NCBI RefSeq assembly: GCF_000020125.1
Contig: NC_010681.1
Coordinates: 2,852,001-2,916,000, forward strand
DNA length: 64,000 nt
Direction: 5' to 3'
DNA from: Paraburkholderia phytofirmans PsJN
GTDB lineage: Bacteria; Pseudomonadota; Gammaproteobacteria; Burkholderiales; Burkholderiaceae
Shown piece by piece: positions 19,628 through 28,870 of the stretch. Position 1 is the first letter of the stretch; each line of letters begins with the position of its first letter. The notes below the pieces were generated by a model. It was given only the letters and a program-made list of their open reading frames with translations, was not told the origin of the DNA and searched no databases. The position numbers were made by a program, and so were the translations under genes.

Positions 19628-20932
19628 TTAGTTGGCTACCGTGGCGCGGCCATAGCTGCGCTCGACGTAGTCACTCACGATTTGCTGGAATTCTTGCGCG
19701 ATGTTATCGCCGCGCAGCGTCTTGACCTTCTCGCCGTCGATGAACACCGGCGCGGCCGGGTTCTCGCCCGAGCCCGGCAAGCTGATGCCGATATTCGCCT
19801 GCTTCGACTCGCCCGGACCGTTGACGATGCAACCCATCACCGCGACGTGCATTTTCTCGACGCCAGGATACTGATCGCGCCACACCGGCATCTGCGTGCG
19901 CAGATAGGTCTGGATTTGCGATGCGAGTTCCTGGAACAACGTGCTGGTGGTACGGCCGCAACCCGGGCACGCGATCACCATCGGCGTGAACGAGCGCAGA
20001 CCCATGGTCTGCAGGATTTCCTGGCCGACGATCACTTCGCCGGTGCGCGAGGCGCCCGGTTCCGGCGTGAGCGAAATGCGGATCGTGTCGCCGATGCCCT
20101 GCTGCAGCAACACGGACAACGCCGCGGTCGACGCCACGATGCCCTTCGAACCCATGCCTGCCTCGGTCAAGCCGAGATGCAGCGCGAAGTCACAACGGCG
20201 CGCGAGTTCGCGGTACACGGCGATCAGATCCTGCACGCCGCTGACCTTGCACGACAGAATGATCTGATTGCGCGACAGGCCGAGTTCGACCGCCCGCTCC
20301 GCCGAGCCGATCGCCGACTGGATGAGCGCTTCGTACATGACGCTTTGCGCTTCCCACGGCGTGGCACGCGCGGCGTTCTCGTCCATCATCTTCGCGAGCA
20401 GGTCCTGATCGAGACTGCCCCAGTTCACGCCGATACGCACCGGCTTGTCGTACTTAGCCGCGGCCTCGATCATCTGCGCGAATTGCGTGTCGCGTTTCGC
20501 GCCGTGGCCCACGTTGCCCGGATTGATCCGGTACTTGGACAGCGACTCCGCGCACGCGGGGTAATCGCGCAACAGCAAATGGCCGTTGTAATGGAAGTCG
20601 CCGACCAGCGGCACCGACACGCCCATGCGGTCGAGCTGCTCGCGCACGGCCGGCACCGCCGCGGCTGCTTCCGGCGTGTTCACGGTAATACGGACCAGTT
20701 CCGAGCCGGCTTGCGCCAGTTCCTTGATCTGGATCGCGGTGCCGATGGCGTCCGCGGTGTCCGTGTTGGTCATCGACTGGACGCGCACGGGTGCGTCGCC
20801 GCCGATGGTAACGAGCTGGCCGCCCCAACGGACGTCGACCGCGTGCGACTTGCGCCGCGGTGCGTGGCCGCCGAACACCGGCTCGGTTGAAACGATCTTG
20901 CTACTGGATTGGGATTGAGCTTCGGATTGCAT
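19628..20932 (-). CDS. ispG: 4-hydroxy-3-methylbut-2-en-1-yl diphosphate synthase
   Basis: A 434-residue iron-sulfur enzyme of the MEP isoprenoid pathway. It reduces methylerythritol cyclodiphosphate to HMBPP. The TIM-barrel part has [14 protein letters not shown] and [11 protein letters not shown]. The 4Fe-4S ligands are in [15 protein letters not shown] and the later [20 protein letters not shown] start at the ATG at 20932 because homologues begin MQSEAQS-like; an ATG at 20944 adds four residues. The enzyme needs a cluster from the isc system encoded at the other end of this window. It lies between rodZ and hisS. Confidence 0.97.
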   Translation of the reverse strand: MQSEAQSQSSSKIVSTEPVFGGHAPRRKSHAVDVRWGGQLVTIGGDAPVRVQSMTNTDTADAIGTAIQIKELAQAGSELVRITVNTPEAAAAVPAVREQLDRMGVSVPLVGDFHYNGHLLLRDYPACAESLSKYRINPGNVGHGAKRDTQFAQMIEAAAKYDKPVRIGVNWGSLDQDLLAKMMDENAARATPWEAQSVMYEALIQSAIGSAERAVELGLSRNQIILSCKVSGVQDLIAVYRELARRCDFALHLGLTEAGMGSKGIVASTAALSVLLQQGIGDTIRISLTPEPGASRTGEVIVGQEILQTMGLRSFTPMVIACPGCGRTTSTLFQELASQIQTYLRTQMPVWRDQYPGVEKMHVAVMGCIVNGPGESKQANIGISLPGSGENPAAPVFIDGEKVKTLRGDNIAQEFQQIVSDYVERSYGRATVAN

Positions 20933-21030
20933 CGAAAAACCCATTTACGCCGCATGCGCCACACAAAAGACGTCGCGCCTGAATTGAAAAAGCGCCGCGG
21001 ACCGGTTGGCCGCGGCGCATACCGTATCTG

Positions 21031-22119
21031 TCAAGGCAGCGCGAAACGCGCCACGTTGCCTTTGGCCGCCGCATATTTCGACGGATCGACCGGCTGGCCA
21101 TCGAGCGTCAGCGAGTCGAGGCCGGCCCTGTTGCCGAGCGTGACCTTGAACGGCGCTTCGCCCGTCACTGTCTTGGTATCGCCCGCATGCACGAGGCCGG
21201 AGAACACTTCCTTGCCATCTTTGCCACGCACGCTGAACCAGCTATCCTGCTTGACGCTCAACGCAACGATCGACTGACCTGCAGCCGGCGTCACCGTAGC
21301 CGCCGGCGCGCTCGCGCCCGGCGCAGTTGCTAGGGCCGGTGCTTGTGAGCCCGTCTTCGGCGCGGCGGTCATTGCCGTGACTGCCGGCGCCGACGAAGGT
21401 GCCGCACCCGTGGCGAGTGGCGCGGGCATCGGCGTAGCCGACGCTGCATTCTCCGCCGCCTGCGTGTCCGTCGCTGAAGCAGCCTCTTCCGCAGTCGCTT
21501 CCGAACCTGCCGACTGGCCCTGCGCCACCGCGCCCGATGCGCCGGTCGAGCCGCCAGCGGCGCCATTCGCGCTCGCTTTCAAGCGCGCCAGCCAGGCCGA
21601 CGAATCGCCGCCATTGGTATGCCACATGCCAAGCGCGATCACCGCGACGATCACCGCCGCCACGCCCCACAACCACGAGCGGCTCTTTTGCCCGCTGCCG
21701 CCCAGCGAGAGCGATACCTTGCCGCGCGGCAAATCCCTACCCGACGAGGCCGGCATTGACAGATCCGGCGCGGGCACACCCTTTTCGCGGCGCAGTGCCG
21801 CCGTGAACGGCGTGGGATCCGCACCGAGCATTTTCGCGTAGCTGCGCACCACGCCGAGCGCGAAAGTCGTATCCGGCAAGTGGCTGATGTCGCCCGATTC
21901 GAGCGCGCGCAACTTGATGACGGACACTTTCAGACGCGCCGACACGTCGTCGATCGTCCAACCTTTCGATTCACGCAATTGGGTCAAGCGCGCGCCAACC
22001 GCCGCCAACGAATCCATGGCCGGCTGCACAACAGGCTGCACCGCCGCCCGTGCGACTGGCGCCGGATGGCCTTCGTTCGTGTCTGTGTCCTGCGGCTGCG
22101 GGTGCTGCGGCTCACTCAT
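21031..22119 (-). CDS. rodZ: Cytoskeleton-associated protein RodZ
   Basis: A 362-residue bitopic protein. Residues about 39-100 form an XRE-type helix-turn-helix (LTQLRESKGWTIDDVSARLK, FALGVVRSYAKMLGADP) that binds MreB. A transmembrane helix is at about 148-166 (WLWGVAAVIVAVIALGMW). A long Ala/Ser/Thr/Pro-rich periplasmic linker precedes a C-terminal DUF4115 domain (IVALSVKQDSWFSVRGKDGK, FKVTLGNRAGLDSLTLDGQP). It links the MreB cytoskeleton to the elongasome and rod shape. It follows rlmN, with a 217-bp gap where pilF/pilW is usually found. Confidence 0.95.
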   Translation of the reverse strand: MSEPQHPQPQDTDTNEGHPAPVARAAVQPVVQPAMDSLAAVGARLTQLRESKGWTIDDVSARLKVSVIKLRALESGDISHLPDTTFALGVVRSYAKMLGADPTPFTAALRREKGVPAPDLSMPASSGRDLPRGKVSLSLGGSGQKSRSWLWGVAAVIVAVIALGMWHTNGGDSSAWLARLKASANGAAGGSTGASGAVAQGQSAGSEATAEEAASATDTQAAENAASATPMPAPLATGAAPSSAPAVTAMTAAPKTGSQAPALATAPGASAPAATVTPAAGQSIVALSVKQDSWFSVRGKDGKEVFSGLVHAGDTKTVTGEAPFKVTLGNRAGLDSLTLDGQPVDPSKYAAAKGNVARFALP

Positions 22120-22336
22120 CCCAAATCCTTTCGCGTCGATTCTTTTTCACTCGTGCAACCCGGACGGGCTCAAGCCTCACATCCGAATCGCAGACCGTTT
22201 ATAACAAAATGTGCGGCCTTGTGCGCCGCTTCCGATCGCTTCTGCAAACTTTCTTTTCAATCGACGCCGGCACTGCAGGATGTCGCGCGTTCGCGGAGTT
22301 TTCTCCAGACGCCGGCGCCCTGCCGTTCCCGCGCGA

Positions 22337-23488
22337 TTACACGGCGCGAACCTCGATCACCTTGGCTGCCTTCCCGGTGCGCTCAGCGAGCCGGGTGCGG
22401 TCTTTCACCGCGCCGGCCAACTGACCGCAGGCAGCGTCGATATCATCGCCGCGTGTTTTACGCACCGTGGTGACGACGCCCGCGTCCATCAACACTTGTG
22501 CAAACCGCTTGATCTGTTCCGGCTTCGAGCGGATGAGGCCCGATTCGGGGAACGGATTGAACGGAATCAGGTTGAACTTGCACGGCACGTCACGCGTGAG
22601 CGCCAGCAATTCGCGCGCTTGAGCTTCGCTGTCATTGACGCCGTCGAGCATGCAATATTCAAACGTAATGAAGTCGCGCGGCGCGACCTTCAGATAGCGC
22701 TGGCAAGCCGCCATCAGTTCGCGCAGCGGATACTTCTTGTTCAGCGGCACCAGCATGTCGCGCAGCGGATCGCTAGGCGCATGCAAGGAGACCGCGAGCG
22801 CTACCGGCAGATCGGCGCCGAGCCGGTCCATCATGGGCACGACGCCCGAGGTGGACAGCGTGACACGGCGGCGCGACAGGCCGTAGGCGTTGTCGTCGAG
22901 CATCAGGCGCATGGCCGGCACGACCGCGTCGTAATTGAGCAGCGGCTCGCCCATGCCCATCATCACGACGTTCGTGACAACCCGCTCGCCCTTGCCGTCG
23001 CCGCCCGTGGCGCGGCCGCCATCAATACCGCGCGACGCGCGCAGCGCGAACTCGGCCATGCGCAACTGGCCGATGATTTCGGCGGTGGTGAGATTGCGGG
23101 AGAAACCTTGTTTGCCGGTCGAACAGAAACGGCAGTTGACCGCGCACCCGGCCTGCGACGACACGCACAGCGTGCCACGCGTTTCTTCGGGGATGTAGAC
23201 GGTTTCGACCGCGTTGCTGTTGCCGACGTCGATCAGCCACTTGCGTGTGCCGTCGGTAGAAATATTGTCGCTGACGATGCCCGGCATCGAGATCGTGGCG
23301 CGCCCCTTGAGCTTTTCGCGCAAGGACTTCGCGAGATCGGTCATGCCGTCGAAGTCGGCAGCGTTGTACTGGTGAATCCAGCGCTGCAATTGCTTGGCGC
23401 GAAACGGCTTCTCGCCCAGGCTGTCGCAGTAGGCGACGAGCCCTTGGGCGTCGAGGTCGAGAAGGTTGACGGTGGGACTGCTCGTCAT
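22337..23488 (-). CDS. rlmN: Dual-specificity 23S rRNA/tRNA (adenine-C2)-methyltransferase RlmN
   Basis: A 383-residue radical-SAM enzyme that methylates C2 of A2503 in 23S rRNA and A37 of certain tRNAs. The CxxxCxxC cluster motif is in [28 protein letters not shown] and [13 protein letters not shown] are SAM-domain marks. The conserved C-terminal methyl-carrying cysteine is likely the one in [13 protein letters not shown] prefer ATG 23488, preceded by CAGGA, over ATG 23503. It is 161 bp from ndk. Confidence 0.98.
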   Translation of the reverse strand: MTSSPTVNLLDLDAQGLVAYCDSLGEKPFRAKQLQRWIHQYNAADFDGMTDLAKSLREKLKGRATISMPGIVSDNISTDGTRKWLIDVGNSNAVETVYIPEETRGTLCVSSQAGCAVNCRFCSTGKQGFSRNLTTAEIIGQLRMAEFALRASRGIDGGRATGGDGKGERVVTNVVMMGMGEPLLNYDAVVPAMRLMLDDNAYGLSRRRVTLSTSGVVPMMDRLGADLPVALAVSLHAPSDPLRDMLVPLNKKYPLRELMAACQRYLKVAPRDFITFEYCMLDGVNDSEAQARELLALTRDVPCKFNLIPFNPFPESGLIRSKPEQIKRFAQVLMDAGVVTTVRKTRGDDIDAACGQLAGAVKDRTRLAERTGKAAKVIEVRAV

Positions 23489-23649
23489 ATCGAATCCTGC
23501 CATTTCAGTGCGAGACTACGTTCATGCAACAAGCTGCATGAACGCAATGCCGTTCGCGCCCATTCCTGCTGCTTTTACCTTACTACTTTGCCGGGCGATT
23601 CGTGCGATAAAACCAGTCGGCTGCACGAATCGCGCGAGGCAAGTTCTGC

Positions 23650-24075
23650 TTAACGCGAGTAGACGTTCACTTGCGGGAAGAAGAACGCGATTTCGACTGC
23701 TGCCGTTTCAGCGGCGTCGGAACCGTGCACTGCGTTCGCGTCGATGCTGTCGGCGAAGTCGGCGCGGATCGTGCCCTTTTCCGCCTTCTTCGGGTCCGTT
23801 GCACCCATCAGGTCACGGTGCTTGAGGATGGCGTTTTCGCCTTCCAGCGCTTGCACGACCACCGGGCCCGAGATCATGAAATCGACCAGGTCCTTGAAGA
23901 ACGGACGTGCGGCGTGCACAGCGTAGAACTTCTCCGCGTCGGCGCGCGACAGGTGAACCATGCGCGAAGCCACGATCTTCAGACCAGCGTTTTCGAAACG
24001 GCTGTAGATCTGGCCGATCACGTTCTTGGCCACTGCGTCCGGCTTGATAATCGACAGGGTGCGTTCGATCGCCAT
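23650..24075 (-). CDS. ndk: Nucleoside diphosphate kinase
   Basis: A 141-residue Ndk of the short bacterial type. The active-site histidine is in [12 protein letters not shown], and the N-terminus [20 protein letters not shown] and [15 protein letters not shown] are typical. It transfers the terminal phosphate between nucleoside triphosphates through a phosphohistidine. It begins the ndk-rlmN-rodZ-ispG-hisS-yfgM-bamB run. An extended -10 promoter candidate lies 47 bp upstream. Confidence 0.98.
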   Translation of the reverse strand: MAIERTLSIIKPDAVAKNVIGQIYSRFENAGLKIVASRMVHLSRADAEKFYAVHAARPFFKDLVDFMISGPVVVQALEGENAILKHRDLMGATDPKKAEKGTIRADFADSIDANAVHGSDAAETAAVEIAFFFPQVNVYSR

Positions 24076-24121
24076 AAAAACTCCAAAAAATTAAGAGGTT
24101 ACAGATTCAAATGAATCCGCT

Positions 24122-24130
24122 ATTGTAGCA
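24122..24130 (-). promoter_or_regulatory. Candidate extended -10 promoter for ndk
   Basis: On the minus strand the sequence TGC-TACAAT (RC of 24122-24130) is an extended -10 element in an AT-rich patch about 50 bp upstream of the ndk ATG. No convincing -35 is seen. Confidence 0.42.
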
Positions 24131-24380
24131 TGTTCCCGTGTATGATTGCGATTGAACCCTTACAGTGCTGAAAGACTTCGAGCAGGAGTTGCCGATTACT
24201 GGTAGCGTAGCCGTGTGGGTATTTTCAGGGCATTGAAACTCCCCGCCCCCGCGCCAATCTTAGGGATGAGAGCGCCGCGACCGGCGGCAGGAAATCCCAC
24301 CGGCGCTGCACGACTCGCTACAACCCGCTTTAGCCCGCATCACAACCATACGCAACACGCTTCTGAGGTAAGGAGAGACC
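24131..24380. other. Divergent intergenic region ndk / Bax-inhibitor gene
   Basis: This is the rest of a 305-bp gap between two divergent genes. It must hold the promoter of the plus-strand membrane protein gene. I see no convincing -35/-10 pair, RNA gene or repeat. A good ribosome binding site, AAGGAGAG, lies at 24370-24377. Confidence 0.5.
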
Positions 24381-25079
24381 ATGAACGATCATCCGTATAG
24401 CTTTGGCCGCAATGGCGCGGTCAGCACGGTCGAAACGCGTAACCGCGTGCTACGGAACACCTACTGGCTGCTCGCGCTGTCCATGATTCCGACAGTGCTG
24501 GGCGCGTGGGTGGGCCTTACCACTGGCTTCTCGCTGTTCGCCGCCACGAGTCCCGCCATGAGCATGCTGGCGTTCTTCGCGATCGCCTTCGGTTTCATGT
24601 TCGCCATCCAGAAGACCAAAGACAGCGCGGCCGGCGTGTTTGTGCTACTCGGCTTCACGTTCTTCATGGGCCTGATGCTTTCGCGCATCCTGAGCTTCGT
24701 GCTCGGTTTTTCGAACGGCCCGTCGCTGATCATGCTCGCCTTCGGTGGCACTGGTGTGATCTTCGCGTCGATGGCAACCATCGCCACGGTCAGCAAGCGC
24801 GACTTCTCGGGTCTCGGCAAGTGGCTGTTCATGGGCGTGATCGTGCTGCTGCTTGCATCAGTCGCGAACGTGTTCCTGCATTTGCCGGCGCTGATGCTCA
24901 CGGTGTCGGTCATGGCCATCGTCATCTTCTCGGCCTACATGCTGTTCGACGTCCAGCGCGTCGTGAACGGCGGTGAAACGAATTACATCACTGCTACGCT
25001 CGCGATCTACCTGGATCTGTACAACGTGTTCGTCAACCTGCTGGCGCTGCTCGGCATCTTCGGCGGCAATCGCAACTAA
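24381..25079 (+). CDS. Bax inhibitor-1/YccA family membrane protein
   Basis: A 232-residue protein with seven predicted transmembrane helices. It shows the UPF0005/BI-1 pattern: RVLRNTYWLLALSMIPTV at the N-terminus, FFMGLMLSRILSFVLGF in the middle and the family end FDVQRVVNGGETNYITAT then IYLDLYNVFVNLLALLG. The closest named E. coli relatives are YccA and YbhL. YccA is an FtsH substrate that tunes FtsH activity, but which subgroup this protein belongs to cannot be settled by eye. It is monocistronic, with a terminator at 25124-25158. Confidence 0.93.
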   Translation: MNDHPYSFGRNGAVSTVETRNRVLRNTYWLLALSMIPTVLGAWVGLTTGFSLFAATSPAMSMLAFFAIAFGFMFAIQKTKDSAAGVFVLLGFTFFMGLMLSRILSFVLGFSNGPSLIMLAFGGTGVIFASMATIATVSKRDFSGLGKWLFMGVIVLLLASVANVFLHLPALMLTVSVMAIVIFSAYMLFDVQRVVNGGETNYITATLAIYLDLYNVFVNLLALLGIFGGNRN

Positions 25080-25123
25080 GCCTGATTTGGGCGCGGCGTT
25101 CGAAACCCGCCGCCCCGAAAGAC

Positions 25124-25158
25124 AAAGCCCATAACGAGCAATCGTTATGGGCTTTTTT
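25124..25158 (+). terminator. Intrinsic terminator after the Bax-inhibitor family gene
   Basis: A 14-bp stem (25124-25137 with 25142-25155) closed by a GCAA tetraloop and followed by a run of T to 25158. It lies 45 bp past the stop codon. The reverse direction has only three T, so it mainly serves the plus strand. Confidence 0.88.
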
Positions 25159-25209
25159 CATGACTCCGCGGCGTCTGCTGCGCAGAGAATCAACCGCGTC
25201 TGACGCGGT

Positions 25210-25983
25210 TCACACGCTCAGCCACGCAAACCCCTCATCCTGCGAAGCCACCACCACTTCCGTCGGCGCCGTGCCTAGTACACCGGCCATGGCGGCCTGC
25301 GCCAATTCAGGCAAATTGTTCTGCTGGCTCAGATGCGCGGCAACCAGATGGCGCAATCGCGAACGGTCGAGCGAAGCGAGAATTTCAGCCGCCGCGTCGT
25401 TGTTCAAATGCCCATGATTGCCGCCGATGCGCGCCTTCAGCGATTGCGGATAGCGGCTGCCCGCCAGCATCCGCACGTCGTGATTGCATTCGAGCACCAG
25501 CGCGTCGCAGCCGCTCAGCACCGAGCTGATATGCGGCGTGGACGTGCCGACATCCGTTAGTACGCCCAGCCGGCTCGCGCCGTTCGAGAGCACGTATTGC
25601 AGCGGCTCACGGGCGTCGTGCGGAACGGTATAGGGAAGAATGCTGAGGTCGCCGATCGCGACCGCTTCGTCGCCCCACAGCACCTGCAGGTCGACGTCGG
25701 CCTCATCGGCGCCCACCGCGCGGGCGGTGCCCCAGCTCATGTACAACGGAATCGACCACTTGCGCGCCAGCGTCAACGCGCTGCCAATGTGGTCGCTATG
25801 CTCATGTGTAATCAGAATTGCGTCGAGACCTTCGGCGCTCGCGCCGAGCCGCGTCAGCCGCCGCTCGACTTCTTTGGCCGAAAAACCGCAGTCGAGCAGT
25901 ACGCGTGTGGTGGTCGCGCCGCTTTGCGCCTCCACCAGCAGCGCATTGCCTTCACTGCCGCTACCGAGACTGGCGAACCTCAC
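25210..25983 (-). CDS. MBL-fold metallo-hydrolase (YycJ/WalJ-like)
   Basis: A 257-residue metallo-beta-lactamase-fold protein. The N-terminus FASLGSGSEGNALLVE and ILITHEHSDHIGSALTLA (HxHxDH) give metal ligands; later ones are in LECNHDVRML and GNHGHLNNDAAAEIL. The SxxSGNxxLV start and length match the YycJ/ExoC-like subgroup, thought to be 5'-exonucleases. The GTG start lies 7 bp after bamC, so the two are probably coupled. The substrate is not known from sequence. Confidence 0.9.
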   Translation of the reverse strand: MRFASLGSGSEGNALLVEAQSGATTTRVLLDCGFSAKEVERRLTRLGASAEGLDAILITHEHSDHIGSALTLARKWSIPLYMSWGTARAVGADEADVDLQVLWGDEAVAIGDLSILPYTVPHDAREPLQYVLSNGASRLGVLTDVGTSTPHISSVLSGCDALVLECNHDVRMLAGSRYPQSLKARIGGNHGHLNNDAAAEILASLDRSRLRHLVAAHLSQQNNLPELAQAAMAGVLGTAPTEVVVASQDEGFAWLSV

Positions 25984-25990
25984 GGTCCGC

Positions 25991-27130
25991 TTAGTTCAGT
26001 TGCGCGTGCAGCAGCGTCACGATGCGCTGCGCGTCCGACGAATTGTCGACCTGCCCGTTCGCCGTCAGCACCGCCACCTGCGTGACCGTGTCGCCCTTCG
26101 AGCGCACGTTGACGAGGAATTCCTGGCTCGGCTTCTTCGACGAATTGCCGCTGTAGAACAGCTTGCCGAGCAGACCTTCTTTCTTGAGCTCCTGCATCGA
26201 GTCCGCGTAGCGCACGTAGTAGATGCCCTTCGCGCGATCGCGATTGTCGACCGTGAAGTTGGTACGGTCGAGTGCGAGGCCCACGCGCAGCCATGCGCGG
26301 TCGAACGACTCCGGCAGGTCGAGCGTGGATGCGCCCGCGCTCTGGTCGATTGTGGCCGGCGCGACAGCCGTACGCGCGTCGGTCAGCAGTTGTTTCGATT
26401 GCGCTTCGGTCAGGCCGAACTTCTGCATCAGCTTCGTAAGGAACAGCGCCTCGAGCGCCGGATCGCGCGGGCGCTCTTCCCAACGCGACGACGTCTTGTC
26501 CTGCCCCGTCAACACTTCTTCCATGGCGCTGTGCGTGATGGAGATGTCGGTCGTGTCGCCCGGCGCACGCGAGACGAGCGTGCGGAAGCTGTCGCGCGTG
26601 CCCGACGAATACGCGAAATCGATGACCTTGCCGACCGTGCGGCGGAACCAGTCGTCCGGAATGTTGGCGCGGTTTTCAGCCCAGTCGGTCGTCATGATGC
26701 CGGTGGCCGGCGCGTCGGTCTTAAGCGCGAAACCGTTTTCCTGCCAGAACTCCTGCAACTGCGGCCAGAGCTGATCCGGCGAGCGGCCGTCCACAACCAG
26801 CCAGCGGCGATCGCCGTCACGTTCGATATGCATGCCGAGCGGATCCTGCGCGTTCGGCTGGCCTTCGGTCGTATTGCCGGCGGCCGTCACCGCGCGCGTC
26901 TGCGCGCCGCCCAACGCCAGATTGGCCGGCGGCGCGACGTAGCGCTCGTCGGTCTTGGTGGTGCTCAAATCGTTCGGAACGGCCAGCGGCGGCGCGCTGC
27001 CCGCACCCTTGTAGTTGACGCGGTCGGAAGCAAACCAGTCGTTCAGCGTGTCACAGCCGGCGAGCGTCGTGAGGGCAAGCGCCAGCGCCGCCATGCGGGT
27101 TGCGTGGAGGGAAAGTGCGGAACGTTTCAT
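25991..27130 (-). CDS. bamC: Outer membrane assembly lipoprotein BamC
   Basis: A 379-residue lipoprotein (NlpB/DapX family). The signal peptide ends in the lipobox LTTLAGCDT, with Cys at residue 26. The unstructured N-terminal lasso that contacts BamD follows (YKGAGSAPPLAVPNDLS). Two helix-grip domains come next, the first with DGDRRWLVVDGRSPDQLWPQ and LKTDAPATGIMTTDWAENR, the second with FDRAWLRVGLALDRTNFTV and KGIYYVRY. Its place just after dapA is the same as in E. coli (dapA-nlpB). It is part of the Bam complex with BamB. Confidence 0.95.
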   Translation of the reverse strand: MKRSALSLHATRMAALALALTTLAGCDTLNDWFASDRVNYKGAGSAPPLAVPNDLSTTKTDERYVAPPANLALGGAQTRAVTAAGNTTEGQPNAQDPLGMHIERDGDRRWLVVDGRSPDQLWPQLQEFWQENGFALKTDAPATGIMTTDWAENRANIPDDWFRRTVGKVIDFAYSSGTRDSFRTLVSRAPGDTTDISITHSAMEEVLTGQDKTSSRWEERPRDPALEALFLTKLMQKFGLTEAQSKQLLTDARTAVAPATIDQSAGASTLDLPESFDRAWLRVGLALDRTNFTVDNRDRAKGIYYVRYADSMQELKKEGLLGKLFYSGNSSKKPSQEFLVNVRSKGDTVTQVAVLTANGQVDNSSDAQRIVTLLHAQLN

Positions 27131-27262
27131 GAGGTCCTTCGTGATGCTGGAACGCGGTGCCTTGGTTCTGTGTGCCGGGAACGTGGGCTGGATCGACGTC
27201 GGTTAAGGGAGTGCCGGTGGCAGGCTTGGGTTGGCGCTGTGGGTGCCGCGGACGCTGTCCGC

Positions 27263-28189
27263 CTACCCCAGCAGGCCCGCTTCGCGCAGCGCGCCGCGCA
27301 CCACTTCGTGGTATTGCGCGTCGAGCGGCGTGAGCGGCAGGCGGATTCCGCCCTGCACACGACCCAGTTGCTGCAGTGCCCATTTGGCCGGAATCGGATT
27401 CGATTCGATGAACAGGTTCTTATGCAGCGACAGGAGTTTCAGATGAATTTCACGCGCGGTCTTCGCGTCTGCGGCCAGGGCGGCCTTGCAAAGATCGCTC
27501 ATCGCGCGCGGCGCGACGTTGGCGGTGACCGAAATATTGCCGTGGCCGCCGAGCAGCATCAGCGCGATCGCGGTGGGATCGTCGCCGCTGTAGATGCCGA
27601 AATGCTTGGGCGCGGACTTGATCAGATGCGCGGCGCGATCGATATTGCCGGTCGCTTCCTTCACACCGATGATGCCCGGCACCTGCGCGCAACGCAGAAT
27701 GGTGTCGTTGCTCATGTCGGCAACGGTGCGGCCCGGCACGTTGTACAGAATCACCGGCAGATCGACGGTTTCGGCGATCTTCGCGAAGTGGCGGTAGATG
27801 CCTTCCTGCGTCGGCTTGTTGTAGTAGGGCACGACCTGGAGCGTGGCGTCCGCGCCGACTTCCTTGGCCTGCTGGGTGAGTTCGATGGCTTCCGTCGTGG
27901 AGTTGCCGCCCGAGCCCGCGATCACCGGAATCCGGCCCGCCGTGTGCTCGACTGCGGTCTTGACCATCAGCACGTGTTCTTCGACCGACAGCGTGGCCGA
28001 CTCGCCGCTCGTGCCAACCACGACGAGAGCGTTCGTGCCCTCCGCGATGTGCCAGTCGATCAGTTTGCGAAACGCCGGCAGATCGAGGCTGCCGTCTTCG
28101 AGCATCGGGGTGATGATGGCGGGAATGCTGCCGCGAATCTGAACGCTGTCGTTGCTGCCGAGCTTGCTGCTTTGGTTGCCGTTAGTCAT
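27263..28189 (-). CDS. dapA: 4-hydroxy-tetrahydrodipicolinate synthase
   Basis: A 308-residue TIM-barrel lyase of the DapA/NAL family. It condenses pyruvate and aspartate semialdehyde in lysine and meso-DAP synthesis. The catalytic triad region [13 protein letters not shown], the catalytic Tyr in [12 protein letters not shown] and the Schiff-base Lys in [14 protein letters not shown] are visible. The N-terminus carries about 20 extra polar residues before the conserved [11 protein letters not shown]. It lies 132 bp upstream of bamC. Confidence 0.97.
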   Translation of the reverse strand: MTNGNQSSKLGSNDSVQIRGSIPAIITPMLEDGSLDLPAFRKLIDWHIAEGTNALVVVGTSGESATLSVEEHVLMVKTAVEHTAGRIPVIAGSGGNSTTEAIELTQQAKEVGADATLQVVPYYNKPTQEGIYRHFAKIAETVDLPVILYNVPGRTVADMSNDTILRCAQVPGIIGVKEATGNIDRAAHLIKSAPKHFGIYSGDDPTAIALMLLGGHGNISVTANVAPRAMSDLCKAALAADAKTAREIHLKLLSLHKNLFIESNPIPAKWALQQLGRVQGGIRLPLTPLDAQYHEVVRGALREAGLLG

Positions 28190-28232
28190 GAAACGCCATG
28201 AATTTGATCAGGTAAACCGCGATTGTAGCGGA

Positions 28233-28835
28233 TTAGCCAGCCAACTCGTAACAAGGCGGAGATGCCGCCTGCGCGGGGTCGTCTGAGCGCTCCGCCTCCA
28301 GAATCGCGCAGATCCGCTGGACGTAGGCCGGGCGTGGCTGCGCGAGAAAACCGTCCTGAAAAGCGACCACCCGGAGCTGGCCGCGCACGCGGTCGAGAAG
28401 CTCGCCGGGCGCCAGCAGAAACGCCGGATTAGAGGGTTTGCCGACGCTTTCGTTTCCTTGCGCGAAGGTCTCGTAAACCAGTACGCCGCCGGGCGCGAGC
28501 GCGTGCAAAAGCTGCGGAAAGAGCGGCCGGTGCAGATAGTTCGTTACTACGACGGCGGCGAATTTCGCGTCGGCCGGCAGAGGCCACGCGGCGCCTTCGA
28601 TGTCGGCCTGGAGCGTGGTAACTAGCGGCTCACCGCGCAGCGCGTCGAGCGCCGCCGCGTCGCGGTCGATGGCGGTGACGGGATGCCCCAGCGACGCGAA
28701 GAAACGCGCATGCCTTCCCGCGCCGGACGCGACATCGAGCACGGCACCGCCCTTCGCGACCAGATGCGCCCATTCGCGCACCCACGGCGACGGTTCGCCC
28801 AATCCATGCACGGCACAGCTAGCGGGAGTACTCAT
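28233..28835 (-). CDS. SAM-dependent methyltransferase, class I
   Basis: A 200-residue Rossmann-fold methyltransferase. Motif I is AVLDVASGAGRHARFFA, with an acidic end of strand 2 in VTAIDRDAAALDAL. Motif IV is AAVVVTNYLHRPLFPQLLHA, then LAPGGVLVYETFAQGNE. The sequence pattern is close to the TehB/tellurite-resistance type of small methyltransferase (YETFAxGNE). No substrate can be given. It lies between trpS and dapA on the same strand with short gaps (35 and 43 bp). Confidence 0.85.
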   Translation of the reverse strand: MSTPASCAVHGLGEPSPWVREWAHLVAKGGAVLDVASGAGRHARFFASLGHPVTAIDRDAAALDALRGEPLVTTLQADIEGAAWPLPADAKFAAVVVTNYLHRPLFPQLLHALAPGGVLVYETFAQGNESVGKPSNPAFLLAPGELLDRVRGQLRVVAFQDGFLAQPRPAYVQRICAILEAERSDDPAQAASPPCYELAG

Positions 28836-28870
28836 GAGATGGACGCGGCTCGTCAGTCGTGTCAGTTGTG

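Noticed and set aside
18341..20890. 849-codon open frame on the plus strand
   Set aside because: It is antisense to hisS and ispG, whose products are unmistakable. The frame is open only because of high GC3; its translation is Arg/His-rich and matches nothing.
25124..25158. Riboswitch or attenuator in front of the metallo-hydrolase gene
   Set aside because: The hairpin lies at the 3' end of the plus-strand membrane protein gene and behind, not before, the minus-strand gene. It is an ordinary terminator.
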